DNA of 64,000 bases from positions 3,293,501 through 3,357,500 of the forward strand of contig NZ_CP124576.1 of assembly GCF_000281715.2 (NCBI RefSeq), written 5' to 3'. The position numbers were made by a program, and so were the translations under genes. The DNA comes from Sphingobium sp. AP49. Its GTDB lineage: Bacteria > Pseudomonadota > Alphaproteobacteria > Sphingomonadales > Sphingomonadaceae. This document shows positions 47,110 to 55,980 of this stretch, piece after piece. The notes under the pieces were generated by a model. It was not told where the DNA came from. It did no database searches and was given only the letters and a program-made list of their open reading frames with translations. The first letter of the stretch is position 1. Every line of letters starts with the position of its first letter.

Positions 47110-47711
47110 CCCCTGCCACGCTGCGCTTGTCGGGCATTGCCTGCCTGCGCGGCGGCCGGATGCTCTTTTCCGGCGTTGACCTGGCCTTGGGTCCGGGTGG
47201 CAGCGCCCTGCTGCGTGGCCCCAACGGCATCGGCAAGTCCAGCCTTCTGCGCATTTGCGCGGGTCTGCTGCCGGCCTATGCTGGATCGATCCACCGACAG
47301 GGCGATGTGGCTCTGGCCGACGAGCGGCTGGCGCTCGATATGGAATTGCCGCTGGCACGGGCGCTTCGCTTCTGGACGCGGCTCGACAGGGCAAGCGACA
47401 CCGCGCTGGAACAGGCCCTCAACGCGATGGCGCTGGAGGCCTTGCGCGATGTCCCGGTGCGGATGCTCTCCACCGGACAGCGCAAGCGCGCGATGCTCGC
47501 CCGCGTGATTGCCAGCGGCGCGGAAACCTGGCTGCTCGACGAGCCCGGCAACGGCCTCGACGATGCCTCGATCGCGTTGCTCGGCGCCGCGGTGAAGGCC
47601 CATCTCGGGTCCGGCGGCATCCTCGTCGCTGCATCGCACCAGCCCCTTCCTCTCACCATGCCGGTGGTGATCGACATGGCGGCCCATGTCGTGGAGGATA
47701 TATGCGGCTGA
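47106..47711 (+). CDS. ccmA: Heme exporter ATP-binding protein CcmA
   Basis: A 201-residue ABC ATPase of the cytochrome c maturation system. Walker A is GPNGIGKSS, the signature is LSTGQRKR, and Walker B is TWLLDEPGN. The short length and SGIACLRGGRMLFSGVDLAL at the start fit CcmA. It works with CcmB/C/D to release holo-CcmE loaded with heme. ccmB overlaps it by 10 nt. The remaining ccm genes are not here, so the system is dispersed in this genome. Confidence 0.93.
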   Translation: MTPATLRLSGIACLRGGRMLFSGVDLALGPGGSALLRGPNGIGKSSLLRICAGLLPAYAGSIHRQGDVALADERLALDMELPLARALRFWTRLDRASDTALEQALNAMALEALRDVPVRMLSTGQRKRAMLARVIASGAETWLLDEPGNGLDDASIALLGAAVKAHLGSGGILVAASHQPLPLTMPVVIDMAAHVVEDICG

Positions 47712-48349
47712 TCGGCCTCCTGGTGGCGCGCGACCTCGGCCAGGCCTGGCGCTCGGCCGGGCTGTGGCTGCCCGTCGCCTTCCTGCTGCTGGTCGCCAGC
47801 CTCTATCCCTTCGCCATCGGTCCCGACGCCGCGCTGCTCGCCCGGACCGGCGGCGGGATGCTCTGGATTGCAGCGCTCCTTGCCAGCCTGCTGCCCGTCG
47901 ACCGGCTGATCACGCCCGATCAGGACAACGGCATATTGGACCAGATTGCCCTGCGTGGCGTCGGCGAAGAGATACTCGTCCTCGCCCGGCTGATCGCCCA
48001 TTGGCTGGGTTTTGGTCCGCCCTTGATGATCGCCACCCTGCCTGCCGCCGCGCTCCTCAAGCTCGATGGGGAGACCCTGGCCAGACTGGAGGCAGGCCTG
48101 CTGATCGGCACGCCGGCGCTTGCCGCGCTTGGCCTGCTGGTCGCCACCCTGACCGCCGGCTTGCGCTCGTCCGGGGCGCTCGCCGGCCTGCTTGCTCTGC
48201 CACTCGCGGTGCCACTTCTGATCTTCGGTGCCGGTACGCTGGGGGACGGCAGTGGCGCGGCATTCAAATTTCTCGGCGCCGCTTCCCTGTTGCTGGTCGT
48301 CATCACCCCCATTGCGGGCGCTGCGGCAATCCGGGCAGGACGGGAATAA
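47702..48349 (+). CDS. ccmB: Heme exporter permease CcmB
   Basis: A 215-residue protein with six helices, starting MRLIGLLVARDLGQAWRSAG. The family features include LYPFAIGP in the first loop, the DQDNGILDQIALRG stretch and the final helices (FKFLGAASLLLVVITPIAGA). It is the membrane partner of CcmA in c-type cytochrome biogenesis. The longer frame from 47255 is a shadow of ccmA. No ccmC follows: a patatin-like gene begins 125 nt on. Confidence 0.93.
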   Translation: MRLIGLLVARDLGQAWRSAGLWLPVAFLLLVASLYPFAIGPDAALLARTGGGMLWIAALLASLLPVDRLITPDQDNGILDQIALRGVGEEILVLARLIAHWLGFGPPLMIATLPAAALLKLDGETLARLEAGLLIGTPALAALGLLVATLTAGLRSSGALAGLLALPLAVPLLIFGAGTLGDGSGAAFKFLGAASLLLVVITPIAGAAAIRAGRE

Positions 48350-48473
48350 TCCCACCCCTTTGCTCGAAGCGTCTTTGCCGAAACGTTGACATTGGCGCGC
48401 CGGGATGGTTCGATGCTGCATCGCAACAATTTTCGGCAGAGACATGGTTCCTGCCGAAAGGGAGGCGCCGTCG

Positions 48474-49508
48474 ATGACAGACCCCCAAGCGCAGCATCCA
48501 TCCCGGCTGATCGACCTGGCCCTGCAGGGTGGGGGCGCCCATGGCGCGTTCACCTGGGGCGTGCTTGATCGGCTGCTGGAAGAGAGCTGGCTACAGATTG
48601 ACGGCATTTCAGGCACTTCGGCAGGCGCGATGAATGCCGCCATACTGGTCGACGGCTATGCGCAGGATGGCAGGCACGGCGCGCGCAAGGCACTCGAAGC
48701 CTTCTGGCGCAAGGTATCGGAAGCAGCGATGTTCAGCCCCTTCCGACGCAGCCCGCTCGACATCTTGATGGGACGCTGGACCCTCGACTATTCGCCGGTT
48801 TATACCGGCATGGACCTGATGGCGCGGCTCTTCTCGCCCTATGATCTTAATCCCGCGGGCTTCAACCCACTGACCGACATCCTCAACGATTGCATCGACT
48901 TCGATCATCTGGCGCATAGCCCGATCAAGCTGTTCATCACCGCGACCAGCGTGCGCACTGGCCAGGCCCGCGTTTTTCGCAACGCGGAAATCACGCCCGA
49001 CGTACTGCTGGCTTCGGCTTGCCTGCCCACGATGTTCCATGCGGTGGAAATCGATGGAGAGGCCTATTGGGATGGCGGCTACTCCGGCAATCCGACGCTG
49101 ACCCCGCTGGTGCGCGACTGCGATTCGGACGACACCATCCTGATCCAGGTGAACCCGGTCGAGCGCGCCACCGACCTTTATGCCGCGCGCGACATCGCCA
49201 GCCGGCTCAACGAAATTTCCTTCAACGCAGTGCTGCTGCAGGAAATCAGGATGATGGCGCTGCTGCGCCAGGTCGCCGATCCCGGCCATGGCGAAGGCGA
49301 GAAGTGGGCCAAGATGCGGATCCACCGGATCGCCAGCGCACAGATGCTCGACTATGGCCATTCGTCCAAGCTCAACGCCGAATGGGCGTTCCTCTGGCGG
49401 CTGAAACGCATCGGCCGCAAGGCCGCCGACGATTTCCTGAGACAGCATGGTCATTCGATCGGCCGGCAATCCACGCTCGATATCGACGCGCTGCTCGCCC
49501 ATGTCTGA
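48474..49508 (+). CDS. Patatin-like phospholipase, RssA/YchK-like
   Basis: A 344-residue patatin. It shows the oxyanion loop LALQGGGAHGAFTWGVLD, the nucleophile elbow GTSAG with S49, and the dyad AYWDGGYSGNP with Asp near residue 200. GGGAGG at 48460-48465 supports the ATG at 48474. Homologues next to PHB or 3-hydroxybutyrate genes are common, and the GntP permease overlapping its 3' end fits that. I see no 3-hydroxybutyrate dehydrogenase here. It is shorter than, and not obviously a duplicate of, the patatin at 43524. Confidence 0.88.
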   Translation: MTDPQAQHPSRLIDLALQGGGAHGAFTWGVLDRLLEESWLQIDGISGTSAGAMNAAILVDGYAQDGRHGARKALEAFWRKVSEAAMFSPFRRSPLDILMGRWTLDYSPVYTGMDLMARLFSPYDLNPAGFNPLTDILNDCIDFDHLAHSPIKLFITATSVRTGQARVFRNAEITPDVLLASACLPTMFHAVEIDGEAYWDGGYSGNPTLTPLVRDCDSDDTILIQVNPVERATDLYAARDIASRLNEISFNAVLLQEIRMMALLRQVADPGHGEGEKWAKMRIHRIASAQMLDYGHSSKLNAEWAFLWRLKRIGRKAADDFLRQHGHSIGRQSTLDIDALLAHV

Positions 49509-50973
49509 TGCACTCACTGACGCGCTCAGCTTCCTGGGCATACTGGTCGCGCTCGGCGCGCTGATCGCCATGGCCTATCGCGGCTGGAGCGTGCTGTTCC
49601 TCGCCCCGGCGCTGGCGATGATCGCCGCCAGCTTTTCAGGCTATCCGATGCTGGCGAGCTGGACTCAGATCTTCATGGTCGCCGCCGCCGGCTTCCTCGC
49701 GCAATTTTTCCCGCTCTTCCTGCTGGGCGCGATCTTCGCCAAGCTGATGAACGACAGCGGATCGGTGCGCACCATTGCCGATGCCATGATCGGCTGGCTC
49801 GGCCCCAGCCGCGCGATCATGGCGGTGGTGCTGGCCGGCGCGATCCTGACCTATGGCGGGGTCAGCCTGTTCGTCGCCTTCTTCGTGCTGGTGCCGATGG
49901 CGCAGGCGCTGTTCCGCGTCGGCAATATTCCCCGGCGGCTGGTGCCCGCGACCATCATCCTGGGCACATCGACCTTCACCATGACCGCCCTGCCCGGCAC
50001 GCCGGCGATCCAGAATGTCATTCCCATGCCCTTTTTCGGCACCTCCATCTATGCCGCGCCGGGCCTGGGCCTGATCGCCGCGGTCATCATGCTGGCGGTG
50101 GGGCTGGGCTGGTTGCTGCGAGCACAAGCGGCGGCGGCCGCGCGGCAGGAGGGCTATGACCCCAGCCTGTCCCCCGCCGCGCCGGTCGACAGCGCGCGGA
50201 TGCGCGAACATACGACCACCGCCTCCACCTTCGATCCCGCAGAGATGGACAAGGGCGCGCCAACCGACGACCGCCCTTCGCTCGCCATCGCCTTCCTGCC
50301 GATCGGCGTAATGATCGGTTGCAACCTCATCCTTTCGCTCTGGGTGTTCCCGACCTGGGACGCACCCTTCCTGGCGCAGCCGCTGTGGGGCAGCACCAGC
50401 CTGGGCGCGGTTGCGGGCATATGGTCAGTGACGGCCGCGCTGATGATCGCGACGCTCGCCATCATCCTGTGCAACCAGGCACGCCTCATCAGCCTGCGCG
50501 ACAGCATCGATTCGGGCGCCAACGCCGCCGTGCTGCCGATCATCAGCGTCGCCAGCCTGGTCGGCTTCGGCGCGGTGATCGCGGCGCTGCCCGCCTTCCA
50601 CATGATCCGCGACTGGGTGCTGGGCATCGGTGGCGGGCCGCTGGTGTCGCTGGCGGTGGCCACCAACCTGCTCGCCGCGCTCACCGGATCGGCCTCGGGC
50701 GGGCTCACCATCGCGCTGGAGGCGCTGGGGCCGACCTATATGGACATCGCCGCGCAGACCGGCACCGATCCCGCCATCATGCACCGGGTGGCGGTGATCG
50801 GGTCGGGCACGCTCGACATATTGCCGCATAATGGCGCGATCGTGACGCTGTTGGCGCTGAGCGGCGTCACTCATCGCGAATCCTATCTGGATATCGCCAT
50901 GGCCGGCATCGTCAGTTCGCTTGCGGCGCTGGTCGCCATCATCCTGATCGGGTCGACGATCGGCGGCTTCTGA
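49501..50973 (+). CDS. GntP family permease
   Basis: A 490-residue transporter with about 12-14 helices, starting MSDALTDALSFLGILVALGA. Family signatures are AAGFLAQFFPLFLLGAIFAK, GGVSLFVAFFVLVPMAQALF and GTSTFTMTALPGTPAIQN. A polar loop separates the halves near residue 230. GntP members import gluconate-like acids. In this patatin context 3-hydroxybutyrate is another candidate substrate, which is inference. Its start lies inside the patatin gene by 8 nt. Confidence 0.88.
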   Translation: MSDALTDALSFLGILVALGALIAMAYRGWSVLFLAPALAMIAASFSGYPMLASWTQIFMVAAAGFLAQFFPLFLLGAIFAKLMNDSGSVRTIADAMIGWLGPSRAIMAVVLAGAILTYGGVSLFVAFFVLVPMAQALFRVGNIPRRLVPATIILGTSTFTMTALPGTPAIQNVIPMPFFGTSIYAAPGLGLIAAVIMLAVGLGWLLRAQAAAAARQEGYDPSLSPAAPVDSARMREHTTTASTFDPAEMDKGAPTDDRPSLAIAFLPIGVMIGCNLILSLWVFPTWDAPFLAQPLWGSTSLGAVAGIWSVTAALMIATLAIILCNQARLISLRDSIDSGANAAVLPIISVASLVGFGAVIAALPAFHMIRDWVLGIGGGPLVSLAVATNLLAALTGSASGGLTIALEALGPTYMDIAAQTGTDPAIMHRVAVIGSGTLDILPHNGAIVTLLALSGVTHRESYLDIAMAGIVSSLAALVAIILIGSTIGGF

Positions 50974-51018
50974 TCCCTTCGCCCCTTGGCCGGGTCGACA
51001 GGGGCGTGCGCATCCGCC

Positions 51019-51921
51019 ATGGGCTGCCCCATGTTCGGCATCATCGCATCCATATTGTTCGTCCTGATCTGGTCCACCGGCTTCATCGTCGCGCGCGCGA
51101 TGGTGCCCCATGGCGCGCCCGAACTGATCCTGGCGGCGCGTCTGTGCCTGACCGCGCTGCTGCTCGGCCTCCTTGCCCTGCGCGCACGCCAGCCGCTGCC
51201 GCACGGCAGGCGCCTGTGGCTGCATCTGGCGGCGGGGGCGATGCTGCACGGCTTTTACCTGACGCTCAGCTGGTGGGCGGTCGGCCATGGCATGCCCGCC
51301 GGCATCATGTCGCTGCTGGGCGCAACCCAGCCGCTGATGGTCGCGGTCGCCAGCGTCGCGATCCTGGGCGAACGGCTGCCCGCGCGCGCCTGGACCGGCC
51401 TTGCCATCGCGATCCTGGGCGTCGGCTGCGTGCTGATGCCCGCGATCGCCAAATCGGGCGCGGGCGCGATCACCCTGATCCCCGCCATTGCCGGCATCAT
51501 CGCGGTGCTGGGCATGACCGGCGGCACGCTGATCCAGCGCGGCACGATCGGCGGCGATCCGATCTGGGTGTCGGGCGCGGTGCAGAATGCCGGCGGCGCG
51601 CTGGTCGCCATCGCCGCCACTTTGATCGTGGGCGAATGGCGCTGGGACAATAGCGTGATGCTGTGGATTGGCCTTGGCTGGTCGGTGCTGGGGCTGTCGG
51701 CGGCCGGCCTGTCGCTGCTGGTCTGGCTGGTGCGGACCCAGGGGCCGACGCGCATGTCTATGCTGCTGCTGCTGGTGCCGCCGCTTGCCGCGATCGAGGC
51801 CTGGCTGTTGTTCGGCGAGCGGCTCGGTCCGGTGCAGATCGCCGGCTTCGCGCTGGCGCTCATCGGCGTGCTGCTCGGCCGGTCGCAGCCCAAGCGGACC
51901 GAGGTTGTGGAGCCGGCCTGA
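51019..51921 (+). CDS. EamA/DMT-family transporter
   Basis: A 10-helix exporter of about 300 residues with two EamA repeats. Repeat 1 opens with ASILFVLIWSTGFIVARAMV. Repeat ends carry GATQPLMVAVASVAILGERL and PPLAAIEAWLLFGERLGPVQ, which include the conserved Glu of the family. The substrate is unknown. ATGs at 51019 and 51031 are both possible, with no clear ribosome site. The TTG at 50986 is rejected as it overlaps nothing conserved. It is the second DMT protein in the window. Confidence 0.87.
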   Translation: MGCPMFGIIASILFVLIWSTGFIVARAMVPHGAPELILAARLCLTALLLGLLALRARQPLPHGRRLWLHLAAGAMLHGFYLTLSWWAVGHGMPAGIMSLLGATQPLMVAVASVAILGERLPARAWTGLAIAILGVGCVLMPAIAKSGAGAITLIPAIAGIIAVLGMTGGTLIQRGTIGGDPIWVSGAVQNAGGALVAIAATLIVGEWRWDNSVMLWIGLGWSVLGLSAAGLSLLVWLVRTQGPTRMSMLLLLVPPLAAIEAWLLFGERLGPVQIAGFALALIGVLLGRSQPKRTEVVEPA

Positions 51922-51987
51922 ACCGCGCCGTCACAGGTTCGTCACATCCTGCAACATGGCCGTCATCATCGCGCGCTAGGGCGGGGC

Positions 51988-52968
51988 ATGAGCAAATCCA
52001 GCCGCACTCCGCCGCTTCCCTCGATCCTGTCGCAGGCGACGGACATGCAGATGCAGATGACCCTGCGCCAGGTCGGCTTCGGTGTGCCATCGCCCGGTGC
52101 CGCGCCAGCGCCCTATGTGCCGCCCAAGCCGGCTCCGGCACCGCGCGACGAGACTGCGCTCGCGCTCAAACGGCGCGACTGGCTGCTGAACGTGATGGAG
52201 CAGCAGCGCGCCCTGTCCCCCTATGCCTCCGGCCTGCTCACCGCCGAGGATCTGCCAGGCGAGGAATTTCTCCACAATTTCTATGCGCCCGGCCGCCCGG
52301 TGCTGATCAAGGGCGCGATGGCCGGCTGGCCGGCGCTCGATCGATGGACGCCCGACTATCTCGCCGAGCGGATCGGCGACGCCCAGATCGAATATCAGGG
52401 CGGCCGCGCCCAAGCCGCCGACTATGAACTCGCCAAGGACCGGCACAAACGCCGCGCCCCCTTCCGCCAGTTCATCGACCTGGTGCGGGACGGCGGCAAC
52501 GATGCTTATCTCACCGCCTATAACAGCGCGGCGAACGGCCCTGCCCTCGCGCCGCTACAGGCCGACCTCGGCCATCCCGACGCCTATCTCGCGCCGACGC
52601 CGGGCATGCTCTGGATCGGCGGCGCGGGCGCCTTCACCCCGCTCCATTTCGACCTCACCAACAATCTGCTGGCGCAGGTCACCGGCAGCAAGCAGGTCAT
52701 CCTGGTGCCACCGTCGCAGACCAGCCGGCTGGCGCACAACCGCCATGTCTTCAGCGATGTCGGCGACCTGACCGATCCGGCGCGGCTCGCCCAATATCCC
52801 CGCGCCCGCGACCTGCTGCGCTACGAGGTGCGCCTGACGCCCGGCGACCTGCTCTTCATCCCGATCGGCTGGTGGCATCAGGTCCGGTCGGAAAGCTTCT
52901 CGACCATGCTGACCTACACGCATTTCCACTGGCCCAATGCGGGCCATGAAAATTATCCAGCGGGTTAG
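51988..52968 (+). CDS. JmjC-like cupin (cupin_8) oxygenase
   Basis: A 326-residue protein of the JmjC/FIH-like 2-oxoglutarate oxygenase group. The iron site is PLHFDLTNN, giving His and Asp, with the distal His in IGWWHQVRS. LAQVTGSKQVILVPPSQ is the usual strand carrying the 2-oxoglutarate Lys. The N-terminal 85 residues are extra and Pro-rich (APAPYVPPKPAPAP). Bacterial members hydroxylate ribosomal proteins, for example, but the target here is unknown. Confidence 0.85.
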   Translation: MSKSSRTPPLPSILSQATDMQMQMTLRQVGFGVPSPGAAPAPYVPPKPAPAPRDETALALKRRDWLLNVMEQQRALSPYASGLLTAEDLPGEEFLHNFYAPGRPVLIKGAMAGWPALDRWTPDYLAERIGDAQIEYQGGRAQAADYELAKDRHKRRAPFRQFIDLVRDGGNDAYLTAYNSAANGPALAPLQADLGHPDAYLAPTPGMLWIGGAGAFTPLHFDLTNNLLAQVTGSKQVILVPPSQTSRLAHNRHVFSDVGDLTDPARLAQYPRARDLLRYEVRLTPGDLLFIPIGWWHQVRSESFSTMLTYTHFHWPNAGHENYPAG

Positions 52969-52980
52969 AGCCTTGTTTGG

Positions 52981-53112
52981 AGAATGTGCTGCCGCACATT
53001 CTGCCGCACCGGCCCGCTCCCCACCCGGCCACCCAACGGCCGTATTCTGTGGGTGGCCGGGTGGGGGAGCGGGCTGGCACCGTCTCAAAAATGCGCTCTT
53101 CCGCGCATTTTT
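52981..53112. repeat. Three successive perfect or near-perfect hairpins
   Basis: Hairpin 1: AGAATGTGC / GCACATTCT, 9 bp, 52981-53002. Hairpin 2: about 23 bp from GCCCGCTCCCC-type sequence at 53012-53034 with GGGTGGCCGGGT-type sequence at 53051-53074, one bulged base, 16-nt loop. Hairpin 3: AAAAATGCGC / GCGCATTTTT, 10 bp, 53087-53112, with A and T tracts that suit a bidirectional terminator. The block separates the convergent cupin and chorismate mutase genes. Confidence 0.7.
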
Positions 53113-53117
53113 CGCAA

Positions 53118-53396
53118 TCAGCCTTCCCGCAGCCGTTCATGATGACGGATCACCTCATCGATGATGAAGCGCAGGAATTTCTCGGTGAAATCCGGGTCCA
53201 GATTGGCGTCGAGCGCCAACTGGCGCAACCGCTGGATCTGGCGTTCCTCGCGGCCCGGATCGGCCGGCGGCAGGTCGTGGGTCGCCTTATATTCGCCGAC
53301 CGCCTGGGTGACCTTGAAGCGTTCCGCCAGCATGAAGACGAGCGCCGCGTCGATATTGTCGATGCTCTCGCGATAGCGCTTCAAAGTCTCGTCCAC
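53118..53396 (-). CDS. Chorismate mutase, AroQ class
   Basis: A 92-residue all-helical mutase that turns chorismate into prephenate for phenylalanine and tyrosine. The AroQ pattern is visible: RESIDNIDAALVFMLAERF, then VGEYKATHDLPPADPGREER, and the C-terminal helix FTEKFLRFIIDEVIRHH. I start at the GTG at 53396 because GGAG stands 8 nt upstream and the helix begins there. The ATG at 53441 would add a Cys-rich tail. It may also be the regulatory type fused elsewhere to prephenate enzymes. Confidence 0.9.
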   Translation of the reverse strand: MDETLKRYRESIDNIDAALVFMLAERFKVTQAVGEYKATHDLPPADPGREERQIQRLRQLALDANLDPDFTEKFLRFIIDEVIRHHERLREG

Positions 53397-53557
53397 CTGG
53401 CATTCTCCACTGGGGCATCGCGACGGAAAAGCGCGTGGCATTTCCGTTACTGCGATGCGTCAATCCATCGTCCGGCGCGCTTTTTGCGCCATTGGGTCGC
53501 GCAGGCAAGCTATTCCCGCTTGCCATCTGCTTTTTGCCCCGCCACAGGACGCTTGTC

Positions 53558-54583
53558 ATGACTGCATCCTCCCCCGGCAACGTCCATCCGATCGGTCGCG
53601 CCAGCGCCCCTTCGCTCGCTCCCATCATGGCGCTCGTCGCCGATGGCATGAACCAGGTGAACGGCGTCATCCTGGACCGGATGCAGTCGCGCATCCCGCT
53701 GATCCCGGAACTGGCCGGCCATCTGATCGCCGGCGGTGGCAAGCGGTTGCGGCCGATGCTGACGCTCGCCTGCGCCGATCTGGTCGGCTATGCGGGCACC
53801 CGCCATTACAAGCTCGCCGCTTCGGTCGAGTTCATCCACACCGCCACCCTGCTGCATGACGATGTCGTCGACGGATCGGGCCTGCGCCGCGGCCGCAAGA
53901 CCGCCAACATCATCTGGGGCAACAGCGCCTCCGTGCTGGTCGGCGACTTCCTCTTCTCCCGCTCGTTCGAGCTGATGGTCGAGGCCGAGTCGCTCAAGGT
54001 GCTCAAGATCCTGTCGGGCGCATCGGCGATCATCGCCGAGGGCGAGGTCAACCAACTGACCGCCCAGCGCAAGATCGACACCAGCGAAGAACAATATCTC
54101 GACATCATCGGCGCCAAGACCGCCGCCCTCTTCTCTGCCGCCTGCCGCATTTCCGCCGTGGTCGCCGACCGCAGCGAGGCGGAGGAGCATGCGCTCGACG
54201 TCTATGGCCGCAACCTGGGCATCGCCTTCCAGCTGATCGACGACGCGATCGACTATGAATCGGACGGCGCGACCATGGGCAAGGATGCCGGCGACGATTT
54301 CCGCGACGGCAAGGTCACCCTGCCGGTGATCCTGGCCTATGCGCGCGGATCGGACGAGGACAAGGCCTTCTGGAAGGCCGCGATCTCGGGCCATCGCATC
54401 AGCGACGAGGATCTCGCTCACGCCACGCAGCTGCTGCGCCAGACTGGCGCTATCGCCGACACCCTGGCCCGCGCCCGCCATTATGGCCAGCGCGCGATCG
54501 ATGCGCTGGGCATGTTCGATGCCGGCAAGGCGAAAGCGGCCCTTACCGAAGCGGTCGAATTCGCGATAGCACGCGCCTATTGA
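53558..54583 (+). CDS. ispB: Polyprenyl diphosphate synthase (IspB type)
   Basis: A 341-residue trans-prenyltransferase. The first Asp-rich motif DDVVD is at 101-105, followed by RRGRKTANIIWG. The second, DDAID, is at 228-232. GGGKRLRPML near residue 60 is the IPP-binding region. It makes the ubiquinone side chain, octaprenyl or decaprenyl. Sphingomonads use Q10, so decaprenyl is likely by inference. The longer frame from 53435 is rejected: it overlaps the divergent mutase gene, and MTASSPGN is the natural start. Confidence 0.93.
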   Translation: MTASSPGNVHPIGRASAPSLAPIMALVADGMNQVNGVILDRMQSRIPLIPELAGHLIAGGGKRLRPMLTLACADLVGYAGTRHYKLAASVEFIHTATLLHDDVVDGSGLRRGRKTANIIWGNSASVLVGDFLFSRSFELMVEAESLKVLKILSGASAIIAEGEVNQLTAQRKIDTSEEQYLDIIGAKTAALFSAACRISAVVADRSEAEEHALDVYGRNLGIAFQLIDDAIDYESDGATMGKDAGDDFRDGKVTLPVILAYARGSDEDKAFWKAAISGHRISDEDLAHATQLLRQTGAIADTLARARHYGQRAIDALGMFDAGKAKAALTEAVEFAIARAY

Positions 54584-54682
54584 AGCATTTTCCGAAGCGG
54601 ACGGCACGTCCGCTGCCTCGGTCAATGCGGCAAACCATAGATTGAGGGTGCGGGCGGTTTCGTTCGTCTCCCTTTCCGTCAA

Positions 54683-54781
54683 CCGTTCGCCCTGAGCGAA
54701 GTCGAAGGGCAAGGCCGAGCCACAGGCGAAGGTCCTTCGCCTCGCTCATGCGCGCGCTTCGACTTCGCTCAGCCCGAACGG
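54683..54781. repeat. Inverted repeat, sphingomonad intergenic type A
   Basis: A left arm of 25 nt beginning CCGTTCGCCCTGAGCGAAG (54683) is inverted by CTTCGACTTCGCTCAGCC plus CGAACGG at 54757-54781, with 2 mismatches and about a 50-nt loop. Similar arms stand at 59561-59624. The spread of such sequences between genes is typical of sphingomonads. The right arm ends 11 nt before the TTG start of the TSUP gene. Confidence 0.65.
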
Positions 54782-54791
54782 GGTAAATATT

Positions 54792-55571
54792 TTGATCCTC
54801 TCTCCCGAAATCATCGCCTTCCTCATGGCCGCCGCGCTGATGGCCGGCTGCATCGACGCGATGGCGGGCGGTGGCGGCCTCATCACCCTGCCGGCCTTGA
54901 TGGCCGTTGGTATCCCCCCGGTCCCCGCGGTCGCCACCAACAAGCTGCAATCCAGCTTCGGCACGTTCGGCGCCTGCATCGCCTATGCCCGCAAGGGGCA
55001 TATGGACCTTAGAACCTATCGCTGGCCTACCATCGCCGCCTTTGTCGGATCGGTCGGGGGCGCCTGGCTGCTGCAGCGGGTCAGCCCCGCCATCCTGGCC
55101 GGGTTGATGCCCGCGCTGCTGATCGCGATCGCCGCCTATTTCACCTTCTCGCCCAAGGCCAGCGACCTTGACCGGCACAGCCGCATCGGCATCGGCCTGC
55201 TCAGCCTGCTGATCGGCGTGGTCGGCTTCTATGATGGTTTCTTCGGCCCGGGGGCCGGCGCCTTCTACACCACCGTCTATCTGGCGCTCGGCGGCCTGTC
55301 GCTGCTGCGTGCCACGGCCCAGACCAAGGCCGCCAATTTCGCTTCCAACGTCGCAGGCCTGCTGACCATGATCGCGGGCGGCCATGTGCTCTGGATCGCC
55401 GGCCTCGCCATGGCGGTCGGCTCCATCGTCGGCGGCCAGATCGGCTCCCATCTTGCCATGCGCTTCGGCTCGAAGCTCATCAAGCCGGTGCTGATCGTCA
55501 TGTCGCTCGCGCTGACGGCCAAGATGCTGCTCGACCCGAAAAACCCGATCCACATCTATTTGTTCGGCTGA
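54792..55571 (+). CDS. TSUP-family permease (TauE/SafE)
   Basis: A 259-residue membrane protein with eight helices in two repeats. Repeat 1 has GCIDAMAGGGGLITLPALMA, the Gly-rich motif of sulfite or sulfoacetate exporters. Repeat 2 has GFYDGFFGPGAGAFYTTVYL. The substrate is unknown. The start appears to be TTG at 54792 (MILSPEII) after GGGG, since no ATG precedes the first helix. A type A repeat sits immediately upstream. Confidence 0.88.
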   Translation: MILSPEIIAFLMAAALMAGCIDAMAGGGGLITLPALMAVGIPPVPAVATNKLQSSFGTFGACIAYARKGHMDLRTYRWPTIAAFVGSVGGAWLLQRVSPAILAGLMPALLIAIAAYFTFSPKASDLDRHSRIGIGLLSLLIGVVGFYDGFFGPGAGAFYTTVYLALGGLSLLRATAQTKAANFASNVAGLLTMIAGGHVLWIAGLAMAVGSIVGGQIGSHLAMRFGSKLIKPVLIVMSLALTAKMLLDPKNPIHIYLFG

Positions 55572-55608
55572 GTCGGTGGCCCCGCGACGCGACAGTAAAA
55601 ATCGGCTC

Positions 55609-55691
55609 CGAAGTTCACAGTGTAAACGGCCTATTCGGGCCTTTTGCGCCTGCTTTGCACCCATGACGCGCCGCCCACGCGCCTGTGACGC
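55609..55691 (+). repeat. Covarying hairpin repeat, copy 2
   Basis: The second copy of the element at 40049-40134, same orientation, begins 38 nt after the stop of the TSUP gene. The 20-base block CGAAGTTCACAGTGTAAACG is identical. The hairpin AAACGGCC/GGCCTTTT differs from copy 1 by a compensatory pair. The similarity runs on to GCGCCTGTGACGC, past the hairpin. 55692-55980 holds only further GCGACGC-rich sequence and an inverted GGCCGGTTT/AAACCGGCC pair near 55864-55923, and no gene. Confidence 0.65.
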
Positions 55692-55980
55692 ATCATGGGC
55701 GATGCAGACCGGGTCAGCGCGGCGCGCCATGAACGCCTGCCCGACGCGACAGTGAAGCGCCACCGAAGCGACGGCAACGCACCTGATATGCGCGCAAGGC
55801 AGAAGCGGCAGTCCAACATGCATCGCCAAGGGTAGATCAGAGGCAAGGCGAATAGGAAAGAGACGGCCGGTTTCGACCATTCTTGGTAACTCCGCCAGGT
55901 TATCCTCATTCCTAAAACCGGCCACTCATTCAGATGGCCCGTTGGACGCCGAAAGACGAAATCAGGTGAAGAGCGGCCAT

